From Mucor racemosus (taxonomy: Eukaryota > Mucoromycota > Mucoromycetes > Mucorales > Mucoraceae): a DNA stretch of 64,000 bases. The stretch spans positions 2,666,001 through 2,730,000 of the forward strand of contig JAPEHQ010000003.1 of assembly GCA_027405735.1 (NCBI GenBank), written 5' to 3'. Position numbers and translations under genes: made by a program. The notes below the pieces were generated by a model. It did no database searches and had not been told where the DNA came from. It was given only the letters and a program-made list of their open reading frames with translations. Each line of letters starts with the position of its first letter. The first letter of the stretch is position 1. Shown one piece after another: positions 25,331-37,214 of this stretch.

Positions 25331-27069
25331 ATAGATTTATATGCAGGCTAGCTAGCGTTTTTTTTTTGAAAGTGATCAATTAGTAGTTTAAAGAGAATAA
25401 GAGCGAGGGACTATTTTAACATCGTTGACTGATTTACGTGTAATATATATTATAGCAATATAAAAATTTAGAATTAACAACAATGCCTTTTATATTGAAA
25501 TCCTAAATAAAAAATTCTTTTTTTAAGTAATTAAAATGATTGTTTTGTGATGTTCATTATTTAGTTTTTTGTTGAGCTTATTTATTATTGTATGCTATTT
25601 GTTATTGGATATAAATGTTTGCTTATTAGGATCTCGTTATTGTTCCCTCCTCCATGATGTATACTTTATAAATTAAGGAGGGTCGATAAAAATTTATAAT
25701 TTTACCGTACGTAATGTGTACGATGTACTATATAAAATCTAACGCAGCATATGCTTGTATGGATACAACTCATACTTTTATTTATAATAAAAATTATGTC
25801 CACTAAATTTGTGTCTAATAAGTCTTACTACCCTTAGTGTCTTTTGTATTTTTATAGATTATTTGAATGGTGTGATGCTGGATTTATCATGACATTCTAT
25901 ATCGCTTTATATAAAGATATTCATATTTCCCCTTCTTGTGTAATAGAACATACACATTAAAATATATTTTTGACAAGAATCTGGATGATATCTATTATCA
26001 TACTATATAGCAGAAAATAATGCAATGCGGTAAAATAATATATAGTTAATCAATAAGGAAGAGAAGACGTATGATGAAAAAACTCTCAATGACAAGCTGG
26101 TAAATCCAAATAATTGGTATATAAAAAGTCTACAACAGTTTTTTTCTCTACTTAAATTCTTACAAAAGATAAACCATATTGATATATAGCTATTATGATA
26201 TAGTTATGTAAAGTAAAATACGTTTCTGTGAAGTTGAAATTTGGTTAACAGTACTTATCACTATGAAGTAAAAATGTCTCAATTCTCTTAATTGTGCCAT
26301 ATTAATACGAAATTCAAAAAAATAAGTAGTAAAAATTTTCTTATTTTTCTTAATGAGGCACAATTTAAAAAAGTTTTTCTTCATTTATAGTGTATAATTA
26401 CATTTGTAAACCTGATTGAATATCCTTTTCAAATAAATTTTACTAATATGTGTATTTCCCTTTGTTATTTCATTTCATCAACATAATATTCTTTCTCTTA
26501 CATACCAATAGCTTTATTCAGATAGTCATTAAAACCTACTTCCATGATTAAACGCTTAATGTACAATGTATTCTGGAGACACGCTACTGTGACATTGCCA
26601 TTAACATCTTGATATATAAAATATATCGAATATAATAGCCTACTCGTCTGTTTTTGTATTCTTTAGTATACTGTACCCATTCATGCTTTCAATTATTTAT
26701 TTTTAAATCCATATTCAAATATACGTGAAACGTTAAATAATCACACATTTTTTATGGCATTTCACATGTATACATTAAACTGTGTTGTAATTCGCAAGAA
26801 AAGGACAGTTTCAATAATCGGCTTAATTGATATTCATTGCAAAATCAGCTTTATTATAAAAATAATCAGCATTGATGTTTGTGAAAGCTTAAATAACAGC
26901 AGTATAGTATGTAAATGTTAAATACTTCAATAATCAAGAATAATATACATTTTTAACCCTCAACAAACCAATCCTGCACCACTGTAAGCTTATCACGGAA
27001 GTATTTTCTATATAATAGTTAATGATATTGAGATAACATTTATTTTACTAATTGATGGCTCTTGAGAAA
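25331..27069. other. centre of the palindrome
   Basis: About 1.7 kb around the geometric axis (26378). Very AT-rich, without recognisable gene or RNA. Short matches between halves (for example ATCAATTAGTA near 25374 and in reverse near 27045) suggest the inverted homology once continued inward, but it is now weak. It contains the second CACTA-MITE. Confidence 0.5.
26259..26392. mobile_element. CACTA-type MITE 2, 134 bp
   Basis: It starts CACTATGAAG and ends CTTCATTTATAGTG, flanked by TAT (26256-26258 and 26393-26395). Internal words TCTCTTAATTGTGCCA and TTCTTAATGAGGCACAATT are shared with MITE 1 at 25164, so both belong to one family. It is slightly more degraded than MITE 1. It lies almost on the palindrome axis. 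Confidence 0.8.
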
Positions 27070-28045
27070 AAACCAAAGTAACCTGCATGTAAGCCTTTAT
27101 TGGACCAGTGCCTTATTGCAATTAATAAGAACAAAAACATACAAAATAAAGCTAATGGGACACATGACGGTTTCAATCCATGTATACAGTGTAGCTAAAT
27201 AAACAGTTTTTTAAGTAAATACATTTAAAATAGTGATATACATATAACATTCTTCGTCATCCAAAAATAAACTATCAAACTATCATAGTAATTGATATGT
27301 CCAAATACGTCTTCATAATAAATTAATACTACATCTGTGGAACAGACAGAGCTATTCACGGAAAAAAGTATAAAAAAACAATAGGAATTCGACTAGATAA
27401 CATTAGGGTTTTATTATCAAGTTAAATTCTACTTGAGGACTTTTGTAATAAATAAATGTCCTCTTTATATAGTTTTCATCAGAGAGATTAGGTAAGCATT
27501 CCTAGGTCCATACATAGCCAATAACACCCCTTGTCAGATATAAATCTTGATAGTAACCAATCGGTGTATTCATAGAATTCATGGGTCCTTGATCATAATG
27601 GTGTGATTAAATCCACAGTATGTTGATTGGTCTTTAACTATAAGTTGCTAGGATAGAAGCTTGGTAGAAAATTTATATTGGTATGAATCAGCATATATCA
27701 TTTAGTAGTAAAATGTCTATTCATGTCAGCTGTACTTTAATTGAGAATCAGATGAAATGGAGATCAATATAGTGGATAAATGTGTACATATTCCACAACA
27801 TCACTACTATTTAACAATCTCGAATCGGTATCAACTTAAAACTAAAAGATCTAGACTTTAGGATCTATATTCTATATACTGTACAAATAAGTCCTCAAGA
27901 ATTATATCTCAAACGTCCCGGCTTAGGAACAAGTACCCTGACTCGATGCTGCTATACAGAGCAAAACTTTTATCGAGCGTCAACAGAACTCAAGGCATTA
28001 CCAACAAATGTATTATATCTATTTTATTCTCTATTTAATGACAAT
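27070..28045 (-). repeat. diverged inner right arm
   Basis: Inverted partner of 24709-25330 with clear but decayed similarity. It carries extra sequence at about 27320-27840 absent from the left side, and near 28037-28050 an 8-bp tandem doubling (GACAATGTGACAAT against GACAAT on the left). This marks the sharp step from near-identity to divergence. Confidence 0.65.
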
Positions 28046-31000
28046 GTGACAATAAAAAATGGTGCAGAATTTATTAATTGGGAAACATTCTCTCTAAAAG
28101 AATATATATTCGTAGAAAATATAAAATTCGAATGCAATTATTATCACGTATCTATTTCCCTTTTTAATTTTCATTCGGAAATTGCCCTCGTCACATTGTA
28201 TAATGCTAAAAAATGGAAGAATCTTTACTTTTGATTTATCTATATCTCTACCAATTACATATATTTTACAAACCATTATTATACACTGAATTAAAAACGC
28301 ATATTGGAAAAGTAGTTACATTACATTTAAAAGCCTGGTAAAAGCGTTTCACATTTACAATAGCCAGATATGCTAAATTTGTCAAATAATTGATCATTCG
28401 CAAAGCTCCAGTAAACAGCATTATGTCTTTTTTCAAGCTGTATTTTATAATGCCTCAACTTTATTCAAATTTACAGCATTATTTGCGCTATTTTGCTTTA
28501 TTGTAAGCATATTTTTGATGGAGTAACAATACATCATACAGAAATCTTTAAAAATCCGCTAGATGGTTAATCATTTTTATTAACTAAAAATTCAAATATA
28601 AAGACTTTTGTAGATATTTATTTTTAAAAATACAGAATGTGCAGCGTTTTCTTGTTTATTTGTATTATTTTGCGGGATTCTAGCTACAATTTTGCTCGAG
28701 TAATGATGCATTACCTCCAAATTTATAAAAATTAACTAAATGACTGGTGATTTTAATCACTCCAAAACGAAACATTAACGCATTTGCATTTCTGTTTTTT
28801 TGGTATTGCAATATGCGCAACATTCGCCGTTTTCATTTCCATTTTTTTTCTTAATTGTAGCTGCATTTTCCATGGAGTAATGACAGATATACCATCGAAA
28901 AACATCCTCACAAAATGGTTCAAATGACGGGAGCCACTAATATTGCTTGAAATTTAAAAGAGCGTCAATTTTGCTGGGCTATAGACTGGCCAATCATGTC
29001 GTTCTATCAAAATCTCGAAAAAAAATTTAATGTCTTGTTTCAAAATCGACTCTCTCGGACTTTAAATGAAATTGCGCGCTTTAAGCTGTAGTCTATTTTT
29101 AAGCTGTAAATGTGCAAAATACTGGAAATTAGGAAATGTTTCCAATATTTGACAGAAAACTGTATATTTACCGTTACTTGACCATTAAATGGTTTTTGTA
29201 GCTCATCAAATTCTGCATTAATTTACGGTTTTAAATAAACCATTTCGCTCTCAAATTGTTTCATAAATACAGATTTTTTGTGCACCACAGCTTTGCATTT
29301 AAGTCAACTATCTTTTATCAAACCCTAATTTATCTATAACTCGATGAAAAATTTATATTTTTTGAAGATTTAAAAATCATCTAGTAGGTAAAGTTGTATA
29401 AAATGTGTTGGTTATTTATTGCGAATTATTAGTACATCAGTTTATTTAGGGAACAAAGGTTTTTCATTTTCTAATATTTATTTGCTTATAGTTACTTAAA
29501 TCAATATTTGAAACTTAAACTTTTTGAAAAATAAATTCAAAGCACATTCCACTATGCACTACAGCATTGGTCATGTACTGTATAAGCACGACATTTAATT
29601 ATTAAGTTCGGTGTCCTTATTTTTGTATATGCTGATTTTCACTGACTTAGGGCGCTATTTCTAATTTCAAATTGTCCATTTAGCAACAAATCCCATTTGG
29701 GAAAAGGGTGCTCTTGATTCGTATGATTTATCTAGCAAATCTATGGGATACTAACGTTATTTGGCGCTGGCTAATGTTATAGCTGTAGTGTATTTTGAAA
29801 CTTGCAGCCCATCTGAATGAATATTTATTGATTATTACAAGCATTTTTCCAGTTCCTTCAATTTTTTTAAGCAGAGGAAGAGAGGCTTCTTGTCGAAAAT
29901 GATGGTATACTTCTTCAAAAATAGCTGTTAACTAATGAAATCAAGATATGTTTTTTCTATATCCACTATGTATCAAATGCAACACTGCGGCCGAATTATG
30001 CTTCCCATCATGGGCATAATGATCTGCACAGATGGGCAGAATGAAAAAATTTGTGCAGATCAGGCAGCCCAGATGAGCAGAGCAATGAGATCAAAAATTT
30101 TTAGTCAATTTACTAAAGTATTATATCGGTCATAATATAATTAATAACGAAGACAATTTGAACGGTTTAAAGCAGATGTGAGTTACTCTGACTCAACAGA
30201 ATTGCCTTATTGACGAGATACAGTATATCGATTTAAAATTTGGGGTTTGAAAGAGTTCTTCCCATGTTCTTCTTTCGTAGACCAAATGGGAACCACGACA
30301 ACAACCTGTTTGGCAACACTAAAAGTATTTATGCCTTTGTAAATATCTGTTTGTAACACACAAAATCTGTTTTCTTCTCTACTCTTTCCTCAGCTCTTTT
30401 ATTTACGTTTGAAACTACAACAAAAAGACCAATATTTTTCCATAAACTAAAATCCAGCAAAAGCAGGTACAAGTACAAGTTTTTCCTATTGTTTATTTGG
30501 AAAAGAATTATTAACTGTTAATGTCAGGGCGCGTTATAATATCTTTTTCGAACAAAAAAAGTATCTAGGACTTAATCATTTTGTTCCATCATCTATGTTA
30601 TAATCATTGCTTTTTTGGTCTGAAATCAACATCGATCTGCAGAAAAATTGGTAATTATAAAAGTATGTATAGCATTGACTTGATTTGAATTGATGCATAA
30701 TAAACTCATGTTAATCTATTTAGCTTCTAAAAGATATTTGCTTCTATTTAATGACCAGCAGCCAAGAAGAGGAAAACAAGGTGTTGTCTTGTATACCACT
30801 ACCAGCTATCAAAGATACACCATAATAATTACTTGTTCATTGATTTTACTAATAAATCAATTTTTATACGTCAAAAGTAAAGGCGTATTCAGTTCAAAAC
30901 GCTTGAAACAATTCAATTATGCTAATTTACATGGCTTATCGTCTCTTGTTCATTCAATTGCTATATTTGATTTTAATATTTTGTTTATACTGATAATCGA

Positions 31001-32086
31001 GTCGTTCGTCCATTAGAATCAACTCGTCATCCTTAATTAGCGTATCTATAATAACGGTCCATTATTAGCTCATGGTGTGCAAAGTTGTTATTAAAAGGGG
31101 TTGTCTAATCTCAAATTTATCTGATTTAGCTGCTGATTCTAAACTAGTATCAAATTAGTTGTATTGACTCGCAATAAAGTAAGGCGCTTTATCAAGTACG
31201 ATATTGGCGTTCAATGTATTTTAGTTAAATTGAACAGATAGAAATATTATGGTTCTTTTAGAGATCTATGAACGCAAAAAAATGATCCAAATTGTGATGT
31301 TTCGTCGACCTGTACGAGATTTTTTTGTGGCGATACTTGGTGGCCTAAGTGTGATTTAGGCATTTAATTATCAAACGTATCGAATCAAGATAACGTTGGT
31401 TTATTGATCTAACGGATAATAAATGCAATGTCATTTATTGAATGGGTGAATGTAAATGTATCGTATAAAGCAACACAGATTACTTGTGACGAATGAAAAC
31501 ATTAATTATTCTGATTTACATCAATAGGTTCAAAAAGCATAGTTAAGTGCAATCATTGCTACTAAATTGCATAATTTGATATGCAGAAGAATCTTGAAGT
31601 ATTCACTCTTTTATTTTGGCAGCGCTACAAATCATCTTTCAATATGACTGAATATTAATAAATTAGAGAAAATACAGCTGGTAAAAAACTGATATCCAAC
31701 AATGTACATTAAGGTCAAGATAGATAAAAAGTGCATTCATTGTGTAGTCGTAAAAATCGCAACATTTTGATGGATAGAAATTACAGGACCAAGATGTTGT
31801 ATTTGCCTCAGGATTTTTAAAAGGGGTTTAAAAGCATACTTCATCAAACTTACTTAGACGTTAAATACTCATTATATGCCATTAGTATCACCTTGTTTTT
31901 TATTTAATTGCTGTATTATTAAAAATCAAGCTTTTCATAATAGCTCATAACAATGACAATGGGGTGTTTCTAGTTTTAGATTGACATTTATCATAAGGCG
32001 GACTGATGATACGTCTGATACTACTGTACATGGAACCAGTCAATTTGACTTATCTGATTTGAATGCAAATACCGAGGAACCATTTG
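28046..32086 (-). repeat. right main arm (A') of the palindrome
   Basis: Near-identical inverted copy of 20669-24708. Frames at 28094-28276, 29935-30135 and 30690-31016 repeat those of the left arm residue for residue. Such low divergence over 4 kb, beside strongly diverged inner arms, indicates recent duplication or ongoing gene conversion. No intact gene is recognised. Confidence 0.9.
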
Positions 32087-32202
32087 TAAGTACTTAAGTT
32101 GGTTCTGGTAAAGCATTGAATAAATTGGCTTGGGACAAAGAGGGTAAAAAGGCGGCAATAGGTTCCAATGATGGGTATGTTTATGTTTGTGATATTGGAG
32201 AG
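31995..32202 (+). pseudogene. dynein intermediate chain fragment across the right-arm/E2 junction
   Basis: Mirror copy of the fragment at 20553-20760. It shares the in-frame TAA, the VYVCD variant and the GTGAG donor after DIGE. Because the stop codon is shared, the gene piece was already broken before the palindrome's two arms separated or was homogenised afterwards. Confidence 0.75.
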
Positions 32203-33366
32203 GTGAGACTAAAACCCAATGTAGATCGCCACTAGCGCAATAATTATAAAGTAAGACTATATTGTCATCAAATAAACTACTACACAATATTAACATGTAT
32301 AAATGTTTATAGTAATAAGCTTGAATCAGGTGGGTACAGCATCGTAAATTCTTGAAAAAGTTCACAAATATCGTAAAATTTCTTATTTTTAAGACTTACA
32401 GGGCTTATAAGCGGAATATTAATTTAGAAAATTATTCTTGTTCAGATCATCAATTTTGACATTTTTTAATTTTTTTTCTGGTTTTGCAAATCTAGAGTTA
32501 ATTATACTACCAATTATAAAAACAAAAAATATACACATATACAGAATTTAGTGCTCTATTTGCTCAATAAAAAACAACAAACATTTTTATTACAAAATAT
32601 TATATGAAAATCCTTTAATCAAAAAACCGTTTTTGGGGCAAAAATACAAATTTTCATTACTTAACATATAATATTAAGCTTCCATGAAATGTGTATTAGC
32701 TATGGCTACAATTTTCTCTCATAATGTAGTATATTTAAACGTTAATTTTGTTATCAAAAATTGATTTTTCTGTTTTTTGATCAAAATCATGCGTGTTGGT
32801 AAGGGTAAAATGAGCCCCGAAAATGTCCGCTACAAAAACTGAATTTTCAGACTCTACATGGTTAAATATAAGAAAATTAAAAAAAGAACAAGCGCTTTTT
32901 TATTTAAGACATAGAAATACCATAGTATAAGAGTCTTAGCAATTAAATCTTGCTATGCTCAATTACGGCATCGCTCTACGGGCTCACTTTTGCATTTTTT
33001 TAATGAATGTATGATATGACAGACGGTTTTTCTGGTAGAAAAATGCATGTTTTTATGATAACAGATATTGCCTATTTTGTTTAGTTTATAGTTCATACGC
33101 TGTAATGCTACTTTTACATTGGCTGAAATGAGCAATTTAACGGGATTTTAATTGCGCTAAATAATGTAAAGCTTTGAAAATTCTTTTCTACGTGTGTTGT
33201 TTCTCTCTTTTTGTTTTCATAATCCAAGAATATATTCACTGTTTCATAAGGTATATCAGACTATCAAACTGGTATTCTTTTCTTTTATCTGAATATGCAT
33301 GCCAACACAAGGGACTAATGTTTTTAATATAGGTAATAGTCGTTATATTAGAGACTGATATTTTCA

Positions 33367-33820
33367 TTTAACCGCATTCTAAAATCAAATATCATTATTT
33401 ACTACTGTATTGTTGGACGTATTGGAAATGTCAAAAGAGTCTGTATAAATAATCTTGTCAGAATATTACACTTTTATTAACAATACATCCTTTGGATGTA
33501 TTTATATACATTAATTATAACTATTACTAGGGTTTTACTATCTAAGAATATGATGTAAGTCAATGATCCGCATTGATGTACTGTAACACTAATTATTAGA
33601 CAAAACATTAGATTATCCTTTTTTTTTTTTGTTTCTACTGTATATCATTCGAAATTTTATCACTTTTCTGGAACATTTCGTGAGTTTGTAGCTAGTTTTA
33701 GCTTTTCATTGAGTAGGTATAAATATGATTGCCTTCGATTTTTTTGATCTGGTAATCAAGAAGTACGTCCAACAATACAGTAGTAAATAATAATATTTGA
33801 TCCTAAAATGCGGTTAAATT
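33367..33820. repeat. nested inverted repeat in the core of E2
   Basis: Direct copy of the nested inverted repeat at 18494-18946, with one substitution in the right arm (AATAATAATATTTGATC against AATAATGATATTTGATC). Same orientation as in E1. Confidence 0.7.
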
Positions 33821-35426
33821 TTTGCATCTACCGGTTATTTGTAAGATAATGAACCTTTTGATTTGTAATCCTTATTGATAAGAAGTCAGCTAACTGATCT
33901 GTGGTAAAATTCTTGATTGTTCTTATTGTTCTAAAGTAAGATCCACAAAACGGGATATGTGAGACATATCCACTTGTTGGACTTAGCTGTATGAAATAAG
34001 CTCAATTTTGATGTGTTGTATTACTAATGTAAATAGATTGATCTGACATGGAATGTCAAAATGATATAATCGATCCAAAACTGATCTAACGGATAAATGT
34101 AATATAGAATTTTTATATAATAAATAGGACAAATTACTGATATTAAATAAAGATGATCTTCAGTTTTTTGTGCGTGATTTAATTTAACAAGTTTCTTTAT
34201 TAAATTATACATTTTTTTTGCTACAATATTTATTCTAAATCTTGGGCATTTTATAAATAAAAAGTATCAGTCTCTAATATAACGACTGCTACCTATATTA
34301 AAAACATTAGTCCCTTATGTTAGAATGCGTATTCAGATACAAGAAAAGAATACCTGCTTGATAGTCTGATATGTCTTATCAAATGGTGAATATATCCTTG
34401 GATTATGAAAACAAAAAGAGAGAAACAACAAACGTAGAAAAGGGTTTTCAAGGTTTTACATTATTTAGCGCAATTAAAACCCTGTTAAATTGCACGTTTC
34501 AGTCAATGTAAAAGCAGCATTACAACGAATGAACCATAAACTAAACAAAATAATAGGTAATATCTTTTATCATAAAAATATTCATTTTTCTACCAGAAAA
34601 ACCGTCTGTCATATCATACATTCATTAAAAAAATGCAAAAGTGAGCCCGTAGAGCGATGCCGTAATTGAGCATAGCAAGATTTAATTGCTAAGACTCTTA
34701 TACTATGGTATTTCTATGTCTTAAATAAAAAAGCGCTTGTTCTTTTTTTAATTTTCTTATATTTAACCATGTAGAGTCTGAAAATTCAGTTTTTGTAGCG
34801 GACATTTTCGGGGCTCATTTTACCCTTACCAACACGCATGATTTTGATCAAAAAACAGAAAAATCAATTTTTGATAACAAAATTAACGTTTAAATATACT
34901 ACATTATGAGAGAAAATTGTAGCCATAGCTAATACACATTTCATGGAAGCTTAATATTATATGTTAAGTAATGAAAATTTGTATTTTTGCCCCAAAAACG
35001 GTTTTTTGATTAAAGGATTTTCATATAATATTTTGTAATAAAAATGTTTGTTGTTTTTTATTGAGCAAATAGAGCACTAAATTCTGTATATGTGTATATT
35101 TTTTGTTTTTATAATTGGTAGTATAATTAACTCTAGATTTGCAAAACCAGAAAAAAAAATTAAAAAATGTCAAAATTGATGATCTGAACAAGAATAATTT
35201 TCTAAATTAATATTCCGCTTATAAGCCTTGTAAGTCTTAAAAATAAGAAATTTTACGATATTTGTGAACTTTTTCAAGAATTTACGATGCTGTACCCACC
35301 TGATTCAAGCTTATTACTATAAACATTTATACATGTTAATATTGTGTAGTAGTTTATTTGATGACAATATAGTCTTACTTTATAATTATTGCGCTAGTGG
35401 CGATCTACATTGGGTTTTAGTCTCAC

Positions 35427-35542
35427 CTCTCCAATATCACAAACATAAACATACCCATCATTGGAACCTATTGCCGCCTTTTTACCCTCTTTGTCCCAAG
35501 CCAATTTATTCAATGCTTTACCAGAACCAACTTAAGTACTTA
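35427..35542 (-). pseudogene. dynein intermediate chain fragment, E2 right
   Basis: Carries the same ALNKLAWDKEGKKAAIGS and VYVCDIGE reading with donor as the other copies. It is truncated on its 5' side at TAAGTACTTA where R-family DNA begins. It is the mirror of the E1-left copy in position but has the Cys variant of the inner copies. Confidence 0.7.
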
Positions 35543-35970
35543 GAAATAAAATACCTGTAAAAATCTGAAACATTAGCACTAAAAAAGATAAACTAACTGC
35601 TAGAGACAGGATATTTTCGGATGCTTGTTTTAGGATTAAAGTTGATCATCTCTGGTACATTATCATATAATTTTTTCTTGGTGTTATCTAATGAAAAAAA
35701 AAGTTAGATTGGAGCGAAGAGTTAGACCCAATTCATGAGGAAAAAGCTGTGAATTTCGCCTGTTTTTGAGTCTTTCGTGAGATATAAAATAATTTTAGGA
35801 ACAGATAGCGTAATGCGACTAATTCATATCTACTCAACATTGTCTAAATTTTATCCTAAAAATTGTTTAGTATATACGGGGTAAGGTACAAAAAAGACAG
35901 CTCGTTCCGATTTTGTAAGCTGGGTACTCTGAAATTAGTTTTTGAAAATTATGTTTTTCTCAAGTGGTAA
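35543..35970 (+). repeat. R-family copy R4 abutting E2
   Basis: It begins GAAATAAAATACCTGTAAAA and continues CTGAAACATTAGCACTAAAA, TAATTTTTTCTTGGTGTTAT, GAGTCTTTCGTGAGATATAAA, GCGACTAATTCATA and TTCCGATTTTG. In order and orientation it is homologous to R1 and, reversed, to R2/R3. Its first 123 bp are repeated inverted at 17082-17204. The junction with E2 cuts the repeat. Confidence 0.7.
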
Positions 35971-36755
35971 GTACAAAATTTATCAAATCATTTTATTTTA
36001 TGGAGTGTGCCGTTTTCTAAGGTACTGTATAAGCGTTAGGTATGAATAGAAAAATGCAAAAATAACCCATAATTAAGAAAAAGATGTAACGAGCATCTTC
36101 TATTCATACATAACCTTACGCAATATAATAAATGATTAAATATGTCTCACTACAACACGCCACTACAATGACGCATAGAATAAGCTTCATTGTTGAGCTG
36201 CAGTACATAAAAGTTGTCAATTTTAAGCAGTTTATATAATCAGGGGTAAATTGTTATACAACAATCAAGCTTCTTCAACTCCTGCATTCCCTTGACATGA
36301 TTAAAATTACTAGTATTTTATCTTGAGAGAGCCAACAAATGCCAAGAATTTACCTTCCTGCCCTTACATTTTATTTTATTTTATAATTTGTATGGGCGAT
36401 GCATACATCAAAGCAGATGTCATGGAATATTGAAGTAATGTGGCGATCAATGCTTGATAACAAGTATTCATATAAGCTAATTATTAATTATTTTCTTTAT
36501 TTTTTGAATGGTTTGTTGTTAGATAAATGATAACGCAAAGAAGGGGATATTTTTGATATTTTTAAAACGATAAGTAAACGGATATATATGATAAAATGAT
36601 GATATGATTAATTTGATGATTTGGGGGATATAAATGAATGATTAATTTTTTTTTTTGCGAGAGAGAATATATATGTAAAAAGGAGAAAAGCTAAGAAAAG
36701 GAAGAAGAATATGAAAACAAGAAGGATATTATATATAAAGTGTATTGTAGTGAAA
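35971..36755. other. gene-free right shoulder
   Basis: No supported gene or structured RNA in about 0.8 kb. It ends in the 3' region of the minus-strand gene at 36756-37214. Confidence 0.45.
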
Positions 36756-37214
36756 TTAAAATTGCACACCTAGTTCAATTGCTCTTTGACGCATATAAGT
36801 ATACATTTTGTATTGAAGATTATAAAGTGGAGAATCACATTTTGATGAATTATCGGCTTGTTCAGTAAGATAGTTTTGTACGCCAACAACAAGAGAAAGT
36901 AAAGAATCCTTTCTATAATCATAGGAATAACCTTGTTGATATTGAAGTTGTTCGTCATCTTCATATTCTTCCATGTATTCATCTTGATCATCAATTTGGT
37001 CTTGTTGTTCTTGTTGATATTGGTATTCACAATAGTAATCTTGATAATCTGCTTCTGCCACTGCATTAGCGACTTCTAAATCATATTGTGTATAGCAATA
37101 TTCTTCTTTTTGCTCTTGCATTTCTTGTTCTTGATATTGATAAGGATATTGTTGATACTTAATTTCGTTATAAGAGAAGTCAACAGCGGAGGTAGTGGAA
37201 TAGGTGGTGGTCAT
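36756..37214 (-). CDS. small acidic Gln/Tyr/Glu-rich protein, unknown function
   Basis: Intronless frame of 152 codons starting MTTTYSTTSAVDFSYNEI. Residues 20-100 are almost wholly Gln, Glu, Asp and Tyr in short irregular repeats (YQQEQQ, DQDEYMEEYEDDE). The C-terminal 50 residues look foldable: DSLLSLVVGVQNYLTEQA, then YNLQYKMYTYMRQRAIELGV. There is no signal peptide, membrane span or known domain. The composition suggests a disordered, possibly assembly-prone protein, but no function is assigned. It is the first plausible gene right of the repeat zone. Moderate confidence, because biased composition can keep a frame open by chance. Confidence 0.55.
   Translation of the reverse strand: MTTTYSTTSAVDFSYNEIKYQQYPYQYQEQEMQEQKEEYCYTQYDLEVANAVAEADYQDYYCEYQYQQEQQDQIDDQDEYMEEYEDDEQLQYQQGYSYDYRKDSLLSLVVGVQNYLTEQADNSSKCDSPLYNLQYKMYTYMRQRAIELGVQF

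Larger units (their letters stand above)
32087..35542 (+). mobile_element. element E, copy 2 (E2), direct orientation relative to E1
   Basis: 3456 bp with the same ends as E1. From about 33046 to its right end it is a direct, near-perfect copy of E1 18174-20668 (offset about 14.87 kb, a few base differences). From 32087 to about 33003-33045 its left repeat matches instead the reverse complement of E1's RIGHT repeat (for example AAGAACAAGCGCTTTTTTATTTAAG, absent from E1's left repeat). The switch happens inside a block identical in both repeats, ending GGTAGAAAAATG. E2 is therefore a mosaic. No genes. Confidence 0.8.
17082..35665. repeat. 18.6-kb imperfect palindrome (whole structure)
   Basis: Reading inward, every block on the left has an inverted partner on the right. 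The R scrap 17082-17204 pairs with 35543-35665. Arm 20669-24708 pairs with 28046-32086 (coordinates of paired bases sum to about 52755). Diverged inner arms lie to either side of an axis near 26.38 kb. Only the interiors of the two 3.46-kb E elements break the symmetry, since they are direct. No intact protein gene lies inside. The outer identity ends abruptly at 17082 on the left and about 35665 on the right, beyond which the two flanks are unrelated except that the right one continues as R-family sequence. Whether this is real genome architecture or partly an assembly effect cannot be told from sequence. Confidence 0.85.
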
